Part shown: positions 10,715 through 22,238 of the stretch, one piece after another | How positions within the stretch are numbered: the stretch's first letter is position 1 | Layout: every line of letters starts with the position of its first letter | Source: Moniliella sp. 'wahieum' | Taxonomy: Eukaryota; Basidiomycota; Moniliellomycetes; Moniliellales; Moniliellaceae | Length of the DNA: 64,000 bases | Reading direction: 5' to 3' | NCBI GenBank assembly: GCA_003971905.1 | Contig: RSEE01000018.1 | Coordinates: 1-64,000, forward strand | Notes under the pieces: model-generated | What the model was told of the DNA's origin: nothing | What the model saw: the letters and a program-made list of their open reading frames with translations, nothing else | Databases searched by the model: none | Translations under genes and position numbers: made by a program

Positions 10715-12334
10715 TTAGGATTGGAAGATGAAAGACTCGGTGTGCTCCTTGAATAGTGTCTGCTCATCGATGGTGGCCCCGTCCGAAGAACGGATAAAGC
10801 GGGAGGTGGCGTGGGTCCGGTGTGCACGGTGATCGTAGCAAATGCATAATCATCATCGTTGCCCCCACAAACCCAGTGGGCAAGTTAAGCAACTTTGCCA
10901 ACCCTTCAATATTGCCTGCGCCACCCGCAACGAGGTAGGCGGGTGCCTTGGGGTTTTGGTACCCAGCTGGGTCGAGCTCGTTGGCGTGCATGGGCACGAA
11001 TCGTTGGGAATTGTGCTGGTGACCAAACCAGGCGAGGTCAACTCCGTATTGGTAGATTATGTCCTCAAATGCGGCCGCGCATGCCTCGCACGGGGGGTTG
11101 AAAACGAAGTGGACGTGTACCACGGCCGGTGGCCACCAACAAAGAGCCAGGGCGTCACACTGCGGTCCACACTGGCCAAATCCGCCTTGAGCCAGTCAAG
11201 TTGTTGGCCCTGGAACCCAAAGGGACCCGAGGCCAGTTCGGTTCCCGGGCCATCCGGGCACCATCAAAGTCCGTCTCGGTATTGATCATTGCGATGTGGG
11301 CCAGGCCGTATCAATGAGTACCACATCGGCGGATTGGCCAGCGAGGCTGCCTTCTGCCGCAACGCCGCCGCTGTTTCGTTGGTGGAGGTCGAAGCAAATG
11401 CTGTAGGCATCGTGTTTCCGAATCGGCCACGGAACTCGGTAAAGTTGGAATAGCCATCGGACAGATATCCAGTTTGGCGCCCAATTCAAAGCAATCCGCC
11501 TCATGGTTCCCAGGGCCTACCATGTACGGAACTCGGCCGGCAATTGGCGCCAGCTGGTCGTAGAACCGCTCCTCCACCGCATCGTACGAAGGAACGCCCG
11601 CTTGCAGATCTTCGATGTTCATGACCCAGTCATCACTGTAGGCAAGGTCTCCTGCGTGAGCGACAAAATCCAAACCATTACCCAGGCCGGGATGTTCCCT
11701 TCATAGCTTGAGCGAGCGCGTCGATGGTGGTGTGGGTCGCGTTGGGCTCCAACCAGGGAATGCTCTGCTTGGTGAATGCATTCAAGCCTTGTCCGACGAC
11801 TATACCAAACAGTGGCAGATCAGAGACGAAGGTGTGAGCAATCAAAAAGTAGAGGAAAAATGGGCACATGCGGTGACTAAGAAAACGTACCAAATCCTTC
11901 CGGCCATAAAGACCCAGGTCGGTTACCAGGGCAAATGTAAACTCCCCGCTCGCGCCGGGGGCCTTGGCGGTTTTGAAGGACCAGGTCGAGGAGTTGGTGG
12001 ACTGGATCTTGTAAAAGTATTGTTGCTCCGTCTGGAGGCCAGGGAGACGGATGCTGTGCTGATACTGGCGCGTATTAGGATGGTGTGCGACTCGCCTCCA
12101 CAAACAGTCGAGTTGAGAGCCTGCTCCGTCACGCCATATGCGACACACACCTGGTCCAAAGGTGCGTACGTGGCCCAGCAACAACCACAGTATCAGGCGC
12201 AAAGATGGAAATACGTTGGCCCGACGGGGTTGTGGGGTCGCTTGGGATAGGAGGAAAGACGGAGTCGCGTGGACCATCATAGACGACGCCGCTGCGAACA
12301 GGCTTGCAGCCACCAGTACCGTTGGTCGATACAT
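10715..12334 (-). CDS. Purple acid phosphatase, secreted (copy 1)
   Basis: Binuclear metallophosphoesterase with an N-terminal signal peptide (MYRPTVLVAASLFAAASSMM). A fibronectin-like N-domain (NTRQYQHSIRLPGLQTEQQY) precedes the five metal motifs: VTDLGLYG, AGDLAYSDDW, GNHEAD, VGGHRPWYT and GHQHNSQR. The family cleaves phosphate monoesters outside the cell or in the vacuole. The start is ATG 12334. An intron runs 11890-11800 (GTACGT..TAG). The C-terminus is taken from the frame reading THATSRFIRSSDGATIDEQT, with the stop at 10715-10717. It is a paralogue of the gene at 15894-17564. Copy 1 has more frame changes than copy 2. They could be assembly errors, but decay of this copy cannot be excluded. 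Confidence 0.88.
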
Positions 12335-13067
12335 AATGATAAGAGAGCGTACGCGAACAAAGAAGAGGAGAGGGGAGGTAGACGTGAGGGGAGGTTTTAA
12401 TGAGAGGAAAGGGAGTAGCGCCTGCGGAAGTTCAATATATATACGTTTCCTCTGTTACAGAGGATGAGAGTCTATAATGTTGCTAATAGTATATCGAGTT
12501 AGGAAGACAGGCGGCAAGCCCACACTGTAAGTAAATGAGTATCCTTTAACGGTTAACCTCTCCAGAGAGCGTCTGTCGGAGTATGTGGCCAACCCCGTAC
12601 CACCCTTTGAGCCCATGCCACAAAAAATTTAACCAGTTAAATTAGGTCCCGTTAGCGCGTGGGCCGAGGGGCCATGCATGCGGCGCGACAACAGTCGCCC
12701 CCGCCCGAGTCCAAGTCGGACGGCCTAATAAGGCCACCAAGTTTCCGGTGTGTTTGTTTGTGACGACTGTTGCCCCGTCACCGCGTCACCAAACACTTTT
12801 CTTTCCTCTGTGGCAACCAACCCCTCCTTTGACATGTCTTCCTTTCTTCACCCCTGTTGTATCCACGGGCGGGCGCAAAACATTGAAAGAGAGGTAAATG
12901 TGGGGTTGAAATATCGGTGGATCGGCTGGATCCCAGCGGAGCGGGCGGTGGGCAGGCACGTGCCAGAGACCGACGCTTGTCGCGACAGCGATGCTGCACT
13001 GAAACCCACACCTTATCGTTTGGCCTCTTCTCTACTATACTGCAACCTATACCGCAGCCATACTATC

Positions 13068-13253
13068 ATTGACAAGCTAAGGCTGAGACAAAGAACCGCT
13101 GCGCCTAACCCGACCCGTTCATCCGGCGTGTGCTGCTTGTGAGCGCCAAAATCCCGTTTAAGGAACCGGGGAATCGCCAGGAGATCAGAACCCTCTGATG
13201 CCCTACTAATACATCTGTTCCCATATCCGAGGAAGCGCGTGTGGATACGGAAG
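13068..13253 (+). repeat. Dispersed repeat, copy B
   Basis: Diverged second copy of the repeat at 9728-9912, in the same orientation. It too lies on the 3' side of a purple acid phosphatase gene, but 2.6 kb away instead of 0.8 kb. Confidence 0.75.
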
Positions 13254-13480
13254 AACTACTTACACAACATAGCTAATCGAAATTTGCGATCACGAAGAGG
13301 TTGCGGGGAGACTTTGCCACAAGCTTAAAGCTTGACTGTCGTTCCCGCTTCACTATCACCGGCATTGCCACAAACTTGCGACAAGGAAGCTACTGGCGGT
13401 TACAACATATTCATGTTGGAGTGTGGTGGCATGTGACATGTGACATGCATGTTACACTACTTGGTGTGATGGCTTGAATT

Positions 13481-15552
13481 AAGCTTGAAGCTTGAAGCTT
13501 GATCGGCCATGTCGCTCTGGTATAACCGGAACTGGCTACAGATAAGTTCCGCGTCTTACGCACTCCGGATTGTTGGTTACCGTCACGCTTCGTTCCCCTC
13601 CATTTTCTTCTCCCTTTTGCATTCAAGGCCAGACTAGCGTCAGTAGCTTACCAGAAACTATCTCTGACTGTTTTTGTCCTGCACCGTGAAATCGTCCTTA
13701 GCTTGGAGTAGCGTAGCTACTTCTCGGTTAACGGACAATCGCGTTTTGGACTCTCATTGGTATATTAGGCATGGATAATTAGCCGAGGAACAACAAAAGG
13801 CAACGACAGGTAGTTGTTACATGTGCCTCAGGCCAGCAGCCAGAGACTTCGCCTTCATCGCTTAATCGCGAAAGAAAAACATCATGGGACTACCGAGATG
13901 ACGAGGAACCGAAGGGCAAAGATCAAGATCCAAGGGCCAAGGTGTCACAGGCGGATGAAGCGTCGTCGCGTTCGAAGAGGGAGAGAGAACTAGCAATGCG
14001 ACCCATGCAGTGGATGATCTGTGCGTAAGCCCGTACATGCACCGTGGTCGTTGTTACAGCACTTGAGTGCCATCTCCAGTCATCCGTAGTAGTCAAGGCG
14101 TTATCAGTGTATGGGTGGATACAGACAAAACACTGATACTCACCGTCGAGCCCCGGTGGGAGCAACCGTCACCGTCGACCACCCGCTCCTAGCGCCCTCG
14201 TCGTTGACGTTCAACTCGCTGTTGGGAGGAGCAACCGACACCTTGACGCGACCGATACCAGGTAAGACCATGCCACCAGGTGTGGCCGACTCGGTACCAG
14301 CGGCTGCCCACAGACGAGGCCGTAATAGCTGGGCATCGTACTCTCCCCTATATGTGCCCAGGACCTGTTGACAAAGCCGTAATTCAGATTTTCATGGCCA
14401 TCGCTACTATCATCGACCCTGCCATGCTAGTCTGTCGCGCCAAGTTCCCCTTTCTTATCCACCTCCCAAGCCGGTGCTGCTGTGGCCCCCCTCAAAAGCT
14501 AACACACAGCGTGAGGACGAGTTTGTCCGCGTTAGTATGCGCAATGCCGGCATTTTTACGAACCGCAAAGATATCTACGGGACTTGAACTACAAGGTGGC
14601 AGCACAGGAGAACCTGCAAGGCCTGCTATGCGGAGGGCGGGCGATCGAAATGCCCAGGGCAAAGCTCGTGATCCGCGATACAACTCCTCAGGTCAAGGTC
14701 ACTTTGGCTCGCATCAGGGCTACCGGATCGGCATATTTTGACTTAGACAGACCCTGTGCGGTGCTGGCACTAGGCCAGTGCTCTGGCCGCACGCATGCGC
14801 CTTTTTTGTGCTCCTGGGTTCGCGGCCCCTCCTGTCTTCTCTCCACGACCGACACCGCTTCCACTCGGTACCTCGTTCACCTACCGTGTTCTTCGTGATG
14901 AGCTCTCTTGCTGTTTCAGTCAGTAGGGGTCATCCGATTGCGGCCAGTTGGTCCCGGTTATCCAGTGGAGCGTATCTCCCGGACGGGCACCAACCCTGCG
15001 AGGACATCGAATGGCTAATACATCGCTCTCTTCCCTCTCTCTCCCACCACTCCATCGCTCCTCCCTCTCGTCCGCCCGTCCGCCCTCCCCAAATTCCGTT
15101 GCTCCTACTGTTCGTCTGTCGTCCCGGCCCAGGTCCTAGGGGCCATCTAAATGCGGCCACAGTTGGTCACGGCGCAACACAGGCATCCATTAAGTGTGGG
15201 GATATTGCAGACATTATGTTGTGGGGATAATAATGTGAGCATGGTGGTGTCATGCAGCTGGCGGGCCCCAGACTGGCCGATTCACAATTTAGGGGTGCTG
15301 TCCCTTGGAGGAGGACAAACCACGGCCGGTGGATCGAGCTTGAACACTCCCATTTTCCAAAAGAACGTAAGTCTCAAAGCCCACACACCTACAGGGTTAA
15401 GGATAGTTTTTGTGCCACGACCGGCCACGACCGATTATGGGCGAATGGCTGCTGTGGAATGGGCACAAGTATGGAGGTCCGGAGACACTTGGCGACTTTC
15501 ACACGGCTGGCTTACCTTCATTAACCTCAACGAAGCTTAGCTTCAAGCTTCA
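13481..15552. other. Possible inserted segment bounded by short inverted repeats
   Basis: The left edge carries AAGCTTGAAGCTTGAAGCTT (13481-13500). The right edge, read inward on the opposite strand, carries AAGCTTGAAGCTAAGCTT (about 15550-15533). The enclosed ~2.07 kb is close to the excess length of the second duplication unit (gap of 2.6 kb against 0.8 kb). No transposase motif and no clear target-site duplication were seen, and the AAGCTT motif also occurs at 36244-36260, so this is only a candidate. Confidence 0.3.
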
Positions 15553-15893
15553 TCTGGCCGCAGCCTATTATCCGCCACACGCTCGATGCTCACCGTGATA
15601 TTTTCTATCCCTGTCGCGGTACCTCTCTCTGACATGTCAACAGGGACGAGAATTGTGGAATTCACGAGGGCAAGGGCCCGTTGGTATACGACATACACTG
15701 GACTTTCGTCTTCTATACCTCACGTCCCCAGCCAATTGATTTGAATGAAGAAAATGCAACCAAATGCAGTCGTTTGGATTATACATTCGGTGCCAGCAGC
15801 AGTAGAGAGAGATAGGCAAAACAAAAGCCTCTTGAACACACAAAGAGCACAGGATCAAAAAAGATGAAAACAAAAGAATAAAACACAAGCATG

Positions 15894-17564
15894 TCATGCG
15901 TATACCTGATCGGAAAAATCACTACGATTGGAACACGAAGACTCCTTATGCTCTTTGAACAGTGTCTGCTCATCAATCTTGGCTCCGTCCGACGAGCGGA
16001 AGAAGCGGGAAGTGACGTGGGTCTTGTTGTGTACGGTGAGCGTGGCAAGGCATAATCATGATCGTTGCCCCAGACAAAGCGTCGGGGAAAGTGAGTGATT
16101 TGGTCAAGCCTTCAATGTTGCCGGCAGCGCCGGCGACGAGGTAGACGGGGGCCTTGGGGTTGTTGTAGCCGGCCTTGTCGGTCTTGTTTCCGCGCAAGGG
16201 GAGGAACCGCTGGGAATTGTGCTCGTGGCCAAACCAGGCAAGGTCGACGCCATGTTGGTACAGGATTTCGTCAAACGCTGCGCCGCACGTCACACACGCA
16301 TCGGTCGCGGAGTTGGTGGTGTACCACGGTCGGTGCCCACCAACAAAGATCCAGGGCGTCACGCTGCGGTCCACGCTGGCCAGATCGGCCTTGAGCCAGT
16401 CAAGTTGCTGGCCCTTGTAGCCAAACGGACCGGAGAACAGGTTGGCAGCCTCAATTCCATCGGGCGAATCCGGGAAATCGGTCTCGGTGTTGATCATGGC
16501 TACATGGGCCAGGCCGTAATCAAACGAGTACCACATGGGCGGGTTGGCCAGCGAAGCCGCCTTCTCTCGCAGTGCCACCGCCGTCTTGTTAGTTGAGGTG
16601 GAGGGGAACGCTTTGGGGATCGTTAGCCCGAAGCGACCGCGAAATTCGGTAAAGTTGGAAAAGCCCTCGGGACAAAGGCCCACCCAGTAGCCCGACTCGG
16701 TACAGTCTGCCTCGTGGTTCCCAGGACCTACCATGTAGGGCACCCGGCCCGAGATGGGCGCAAGCTGGTCGTAGAACCGTTCCTCCACCGCCTCGTACGA
16801 TGAAACTCCCTCCCGGGCATCTTCTTTGTTCCAGTACCAATCGTCACTGTACGCAAGGTCGCCCGCATGCGCAACAAAGTCCAGCCCATTGCTCAGGTCG
16901 GGATTCCCCCCTCCAATGGCATGGGCGAGCGCGTCGATTGTTGTGTGGGTCAGGTTGGGCTCGATCCAAGGAATGTCCCGCTTGGAGAGAGTGTTGAACC
17001 CTTGCCCAATGACTAACGAATACCATGATGGGGAGAAGAGAATATAAAAGGCAACATGATGTGAGTAATTTCAAGTTGTGAATAAAAACGGACGCGTCGC
17101 GACCAAGGAAAAAGAACGTACCGAATCCTTCTGAACCATACAGACCCATGTCGGTGACGAGGGCAAACGTAAACTCCCCGCTCGCGCCAGGAGCCTGGCA
17201 GTTTTGAAGGTCCAAGCCGACGAGTTGGTGGACTGGATCTTGTAAAAGTATTTCTGGTCCGACTCGAGACCCTTGAGGTGGACGCTGTGCTGATACTGGC
17301 GCGTATCAGGGATCGTGTGCGTCTCCCCCTCACAAGCAGTGGTGTTGAGGGATTGTTCTTCCGTGCCGTACGCAACACACACTTTGTCCAAGGGCTCGTA
17401 CGTGGCCCAGGCCACCACCACAGTATGCGGCGCAAACAGAGAGAGTCGTTGGCCTGACGGGGTTGTCTTGTCTTCCGGGAGGGGGGAAAGACGGTGTCGG
17501 CGTGGACCATCATCGACGACGCTGCCAACAGGCTTGCAGCCACCAGTGCCAGTGACGGATACAT
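15894..17564 (-). CDS. Purple acid phosphatase, secreted (copy 2)
   Basis: Paralogue of the gene at 10715-12334 with the same architecture. A signal peptide (MYPSLALVAASLLAASSMMV, ATG 17564) is followed by the N-domain with DQKYFYKIQSTNSSAWTF and metal motifs VTDMGLYG, AGDLAYSDDW, GNHEAD, VGGHRPWYT and GHEHNSQR. The C-terminal segment NKTHVTSRFFRSSDGAKIDE leads to a TGA stop at 15896-15894. An intron runs 17121-17013 (GTACGT..TAG), in the same place as in copy 1. Frame changes at about 16045 and 16080 are each mended by one base (GG or CC runs). Most of the catalytic domain (about 16050-16790) is one intact frame, better preserved than copy 1. Several NxT/NxS sites fit a secreted glycoprotein. 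Confidence 0.92.
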
Positions 17565-18651
17565 GATGTGGGGAGTGAGTGTGGCAGAAGAGGGACGCGG
17601 GTTGGGGTTCGGGTATAAGAGCGGGCAAAGGCGTGGGTTGGTGGGGTAGTTGCTTATATACGTCTCCTCTTTGCTGAGATGTGGGCTGTCCCATTTTGCC
17701 AGTATCGGAGGGAGAGAGGGGGTGCCCCGGGAGAGGGAAAGCAAGGTAGGAAAAAGAATTCCATTACGGTATAGAATCCCAAAGACTGGTCGTATGTGGG
17801 AAGAGGATTCGATGGGCGAGCACGGGCCATTCTATAGCGCCCGTGCCATACCGTCTGCGCTTCTTTTTCGGGTCCCGCGCTCCATCACTGGCTGGGGGCA
17901 TATGGATTTGCCATCTGCTTGAAATTCTGCTGCTCGTCAACGCAACGTACTGACTTGTTTCGCTGCCCCATCCGCCGGGATTCCATATGTTGTTACAAAA
18001 GATCTGCCCCAACGTCAGCTGCCAGTGGGGGAAGTATAGAACTGATGCTGAGCAGCAGGCAACCGGCGCAACCTACAAAATGGACGAATGAGCGCACGTG
18101 CGTGCTGTGCGAAGAAGCAGACGCACGAGTGCGTTCTGCTACCCATCAGCTGCTCCACACCTGCTCGCCCGCAAATATCCCGGGGCGGGGCGAGCTGGTG
18201 CAAAGTGTTATGATTAGCAGCGGATTAGTAACCGCAGGGTGTCTGTGCTCAGCGGGTGCACCCCTGTAAGTAAGGGATGGATGTGACATGTGGTGTGATG
18301 TGATGTGCGGCATGTGGCATGTGGCATGCGAGCGGGGGCCTACGTGCGGGTGCTCGGCGCAACGCGTCACGTGCACATTCCGCTTGAAATGTAAAGATGG
18401 CTTACGCCGGCTGGGTTAAGCTTTCGGCTGGGGACGCCCATTTAAGCTTTGGGCAGATCGAAGCCAGGGTGGATGTCGTGTATGTACCCCCGACACCTCC
18501 CAGCACGCCTCGGGCTGATCTGAGGGCGGGGGTCAGGCGGCCAGGCCAGCCTCAGGCTCTCTGGGCGCCTGGGCAGCCTCCCACGCACGCCCCCACGCCC
18601 ACGCCTCTGCCCGCTGCCTTCCACCTCCCCTTGCCACCACCGCCTTCTGCC
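17565..18651. promoter_or_regulatory. Divergent intergenic region, PAP2 / unknown gene
   Basis: 1.1 kb upstream of both flanking genes. It has a TCACGTG E-box at 18367-18373 and GTGATGTGATGTG/GCATGTGGCATGTGG short repeats at 18290-18330. No gene was seen. An ATG at 18397 could extend the next protein by 85 residues. Confidence 0.5.
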
Positions 18652-21600
18652 ATGTGCCCCACCTCCTCCACCGCGGCCCTGCCCATCGCTGCGCGCTACA
18701 CTGCCCAGCGCGAGGCCGACGAGCGCGAGGCACTTCGTCGCCAGCAGACCAGTGGCCGCCGTCCCTATCTTCCCATCGATGCCCTGCCCACGCACGCTAC
18801 TGGACAGCCTGGCCACCACTCGCCCCGCCCGTCACCTTCACCCCCATCTCCCACCCGCCTCGCGCCCCGCCCAGCACCCGTCCGCGGGCCTTGTCTCTGC
18901 AGCGCCGTGGAGTCGCCGTAGATCCTCCTCCTCTTCGCTCCGCTGCCACCGCCGCCACCGCCGCCACCGCCGTAGCGTCGGCGTCCGCGTTGCCCTCCAC
19001 GCCAGCTCGTTCCATTCTTCGTTCGCCAGCTGCCAGCTCGCTTTCGCAGCTGTCCGATCTACCCGCTGCCTCGGGCACTGCCTCCCTACGCCCACCTCCC
19101 CCCGGGCCGGGTGGGGTTGGGCCCCCAGATCACGTGGCACGACCGCGATAGTGTGGCCGCTTTGATGGGGGGGAACAGGGTGAGGCGACTGGCCCCCGCC
19201 TCGGCCTCGGCGGAACAGCAGTCTGCGCTCCTTGGCTTCGTCTCGTCCCAAGGAGCCACGGGAGAAACAGGGCGCGGAGCCGGCTTCGGTGCAGACCCCT
19301 CGTAAAGGGTGGAAGGTTGCTAACATTTTCCAAGCCGCGTAGGAACAAATCCGTATCTAGCGCTGAGCTGCCTACCCGTGCCGCTACTGGTCTCCCAGCA
19401 CGTAGCGCCTCGCACGACCATACCTCATCACGAGGTGATGGGGTTCCACCGATCGCTGCCACTTCCAAGGGTGCTGCCCAGCCTCCCCGCCACTCCCATC
19501 GTCCACCTCGGCCTCGCGCACCCAGGCTACCTCCAAGGCGCACCAACCAGGCACGGCCAACGTCGGGTTCGGTCTCTCCTCGTCCCATGGAGGGAACGCC
19601 TGACGCACGTCCTTCAGGGGAGGCGGTGGCCGAGCCCGAACTTGGAGATGATCCAATTCATCACGCGAACTCGCGCGAGGATTCGTCCCTACCTGTCCAG
19701 CTCGCTGGTCCGCACGCCACGTCTCTTCCCGGACTGCCCCGGCTGGCGCCGCGCCGGGGCCCTCGCCTTCTGCGTCTGCGTCTGCGTCTCCATCTCCATA
19801 TCACCATGGCATGGTGGCCGCTGACCAACTTTCTTCCCCGCCCATGCCACCTCGGTCGTCCCTACGACCGGGCCCAATACCTTGCCCGTGTTGCGACGTC
19901 GTCAGAAGGTGCCGTCTTCGTCCCGCTCCAGGCGGCGGGCGGGGCGATCGCTTCGAATGATATGGTGCGTAGTGTGCTTGTTACCTGGTACCGTGGTGTG
20001 GTGTGGAGTCCTGGCGGACTGCCGAATCTCGGCGGTGGGATTGTTTTTCTTTGCTTGTCTGGACTTATGCTGACATGTGACTTGCTGTTGGGTGGGTGTA
20101 GGATGCCTGGGTGTCCTTTTGGATCGGCAAGAGGACTTGTCTGAGCTGGACTCGGTCGGTTCGCGCTCTTATTCAGGGGCGTCGACGGTGGCGCCTGACA
20201 GCCCGGCCGATCTGCCGCTGCGGGCTGGCACGGTTGACCCAGTACCCGCGCTCTGCGCTTCGGCTTGGTGGGGGTGCCAAGCGATACCGTCGACGGAGGC
20301 AACTCCGTTTCCCTCGCCGCCTCGCTCCACGCCCGATCCTGGGGCATCCACGGTTCCGCCTAACCAGTACGGGGGCAGCTTGACCCATCAGACTGCTGCG
20401 GCGCCGTTGTCGCCTCCACTCCGCCTCCACCTCCGCTTCCGCCTTTCCCCCGGCCCTCCTGCGCGCTTCCGGTCCCGATATCCAGGCCGGACCGAGCGAC
20501 GACAGGGGAGCCGAGGAGGGAGACGCGGAAGCGGAGGCGGAGGTGGAAACGGAAAGGGACGCGGAAACGGAAGGCGTGTCGGAAGCGAGTCTACCGCGGT
20601 GGACGGACGAACAGTGCGGGCTACGCGGCCAGTGGCAGCGAATCGACCGATACCGTTCGCACGCCTGTGCCTAGCATTGAGCGAGCGGCGCAAGAAGCGC
20701 AACCTCGTTTTGCGCTGGCTGCGACTGGGGGCGCGGTACCGCGGGCGGCCATGGTACCAGCTGCTGCTGCGCCGTGGAGAGGGTGAGCGTTGCGCTGTCG
20801 GCCATGGGCCCGGGGATCGGTTGTCGGGGTTGCATGTGCGTGGGGCGCTGAGCAGGTCGGTGCCAGGGGCAGGAAGACGGGTCGGGGTTGGCAGGCAAAC
20901 ACGATGCCTCGGTTCGGTAGCGCCGACGCGACCCGCGCGCCGCCGACCGAGAGGCACGGAAGGTGGGCGTGACTCGGCTGTTCACGCTCCGTATGCCGGC
21001 GGACTTCCGGTGATGGTGGTGCCGATGGACGAGCGTCGGTCGCCCGAGCCCGAGACGGCGGAGGAGCAGCTGCTCGTCTCGCCCGACTCGTCGCCTCGCA
21101 ACGCGACCGCGTTGGCCAGTTCAGATGTTCCTGTGGCTGAGTGCTGGCGATGGGTACGGAGGTGCGGCGCTGGCGCAGGCACTGCCCCCAGCGTGCTTCC
21201 GCCCCAGCGCCCAGTCGGCCCAGTCGGCCGCTGAGATGGGCCGGATCCAAGTGGACTTGGCTGCGCTGCGCCGGGTGGGGCAGGGGGGCGTGTCGGATTT
21301 GAAGGGGGCACGCAGGCCAGCTTGGATGCGCTGTACGTGCGCGACGGGGATGCGAAGCGGTGCGGCCGAAGAATGCGTACCTGGTATCGGAGGCGTTTGC
21401 GTACGAGCGCATGATGGGTGCGCCGCGGGACGAGGCGGCACGGCTGGACGGGAGCTGTGGCGGAGGCGGACGGACCAAAGGGTGGCAGTGGCGCCGAGGT
21501 GGGTCGGGCCTGCGTGTGGTTCGGGGAGGACGGGGAGCAGTGAGCCCGCTGGTTCGGGCATGCCCGTGGCCATGTGGGACGAGGACGAGGACGAGGAAGG

Positions 21601-21889
21601 AGCGACGGGTGGGCCGGTGGGTTGGCTCAGTTTGGCCTCGGTCGCTTTACCGCCCGAAGCGGCTCCGTCCGTGTCGACGCTCCAGTCGGACGATCGACGG
21701 AGCTGGAGACGCCTAGGCCCATCGCCTCGCCCCCGCGCCGGCCCCGCCACCTGGGTGGGGGCCGCGCGACATTGCCCTTGGCGTACCATTTCCTGGGACG
21801 CCGATCCGCCCCCCATCATTACTGATATAGTACTGATACTGAACGCGTTTTTGTACCTCATCTTGGTTTCGTTTCTCGCTCCTTGGTAG
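18652..21889 (+). CDS. Long proline/serine-rich protein, unknown function
   Basis: An unrecognised, probably disordered protein of roughly 1000 residues whose reading frame changes repeatedly. Segments that look genuinely coding include MCPTSSTAALPIAARYTAQR at the start, READEREALRRQQTSGRR, AELPTRAATGLPARSASHDH, an acidic run DAEAEAEVETERDAETEG near 20530, NAYLVSEAFAYERMMGAPRD near 21375 and MWDEDEDEEGATGGPVGWLS near 21570. A probable intron lies at about 19961-20101 (GTGCGT..TAG). There is no membrane segment and no known domain. Extent and exon structure are approximate. It could also be two adjacent genes. Confidence 0.4.
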
Positions 21890-21923
21890 TATCGGTATCA
21901 TCAGGCCTCTATCTGGTTGTCCC

Positions 21924-22002
21924 GTTTGCTTTGCTTTGCTTTGCTTTGCTTTGCTTTGCTTTGCTTTGCTTTGCTTTGCTTTGCTTTGCTTTGCTTTGCT
22001 TT
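21924..22002. repeat. TTTGC pentanucleotide array
   Basis: About 15 uninterrupted copies of TTTGC, just past the end of the proline-rich gene and 240 bp from the stop of the convergent DUS1 gene. Confidence 0.97.
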
Positions 22003-22238
22003 TCCCCCATTAGTGTCCACAGGTTGTTACTCATCTGCTGCGAGATAGCTCTCGATAGCCTAGCAATTCTCACTGAGAGGAAGCGACGTGAGCTGGAGCA
22101 CAGCGGCCTAAAACAAACTCGCGGTTACATGGCAAAAGTCTTCCCCCCCTTTGCCTGGCAAACAAAATGCTGAGAGTAGAGCGCTGGGAGGGCATCAGGC
22201 ATCAGCAGCGCCAACCACAATGAATTAGCAAGACGTCA

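Larger units (their letters stand above)
12335..15893. other. Gene-poor 3.5-kb region between PAP paralogues
   Basis: Lower GC than the flanks. It contains repeat copy B (13068-13253), short CATGTGACATGTGACATG repeats near 13430, and AAGCTTGAAGCTT clusters near 13481 and 15541. No complete gene is recognisable. Some stretches look coding: 14507-14566 reads REDEFVRVSMRNAGIFTNRK directly after an intron-like CTAACACACAG, and 14170-14260 reads PSSLTFNSLLGGATDTLTRP before a GTAAGA donor-like site. Confidence 0.45.

Noticed and set aside
14100-14700. Intradiol dioxygenase or LPMO exon series
   Set aside because: None of the diagnostic motifs (GPYY, DxWH, HIH; or N-terminal His with QxW/F) is present.
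15450-15710. Cu/Zn superoxide dismutase remnant (HKYGGPETLGDFH and GPLVYDIH look vaguely SOD-like)
   Set aside because: The two fragments are in the wrong order for SOD and no metal-ligand set is complete.
20621-21478. 285-residue minus-strand frame opposite the proline-rich gene
   Set aside because: Low complexity without motifs, and a likely GC-driven shadow.
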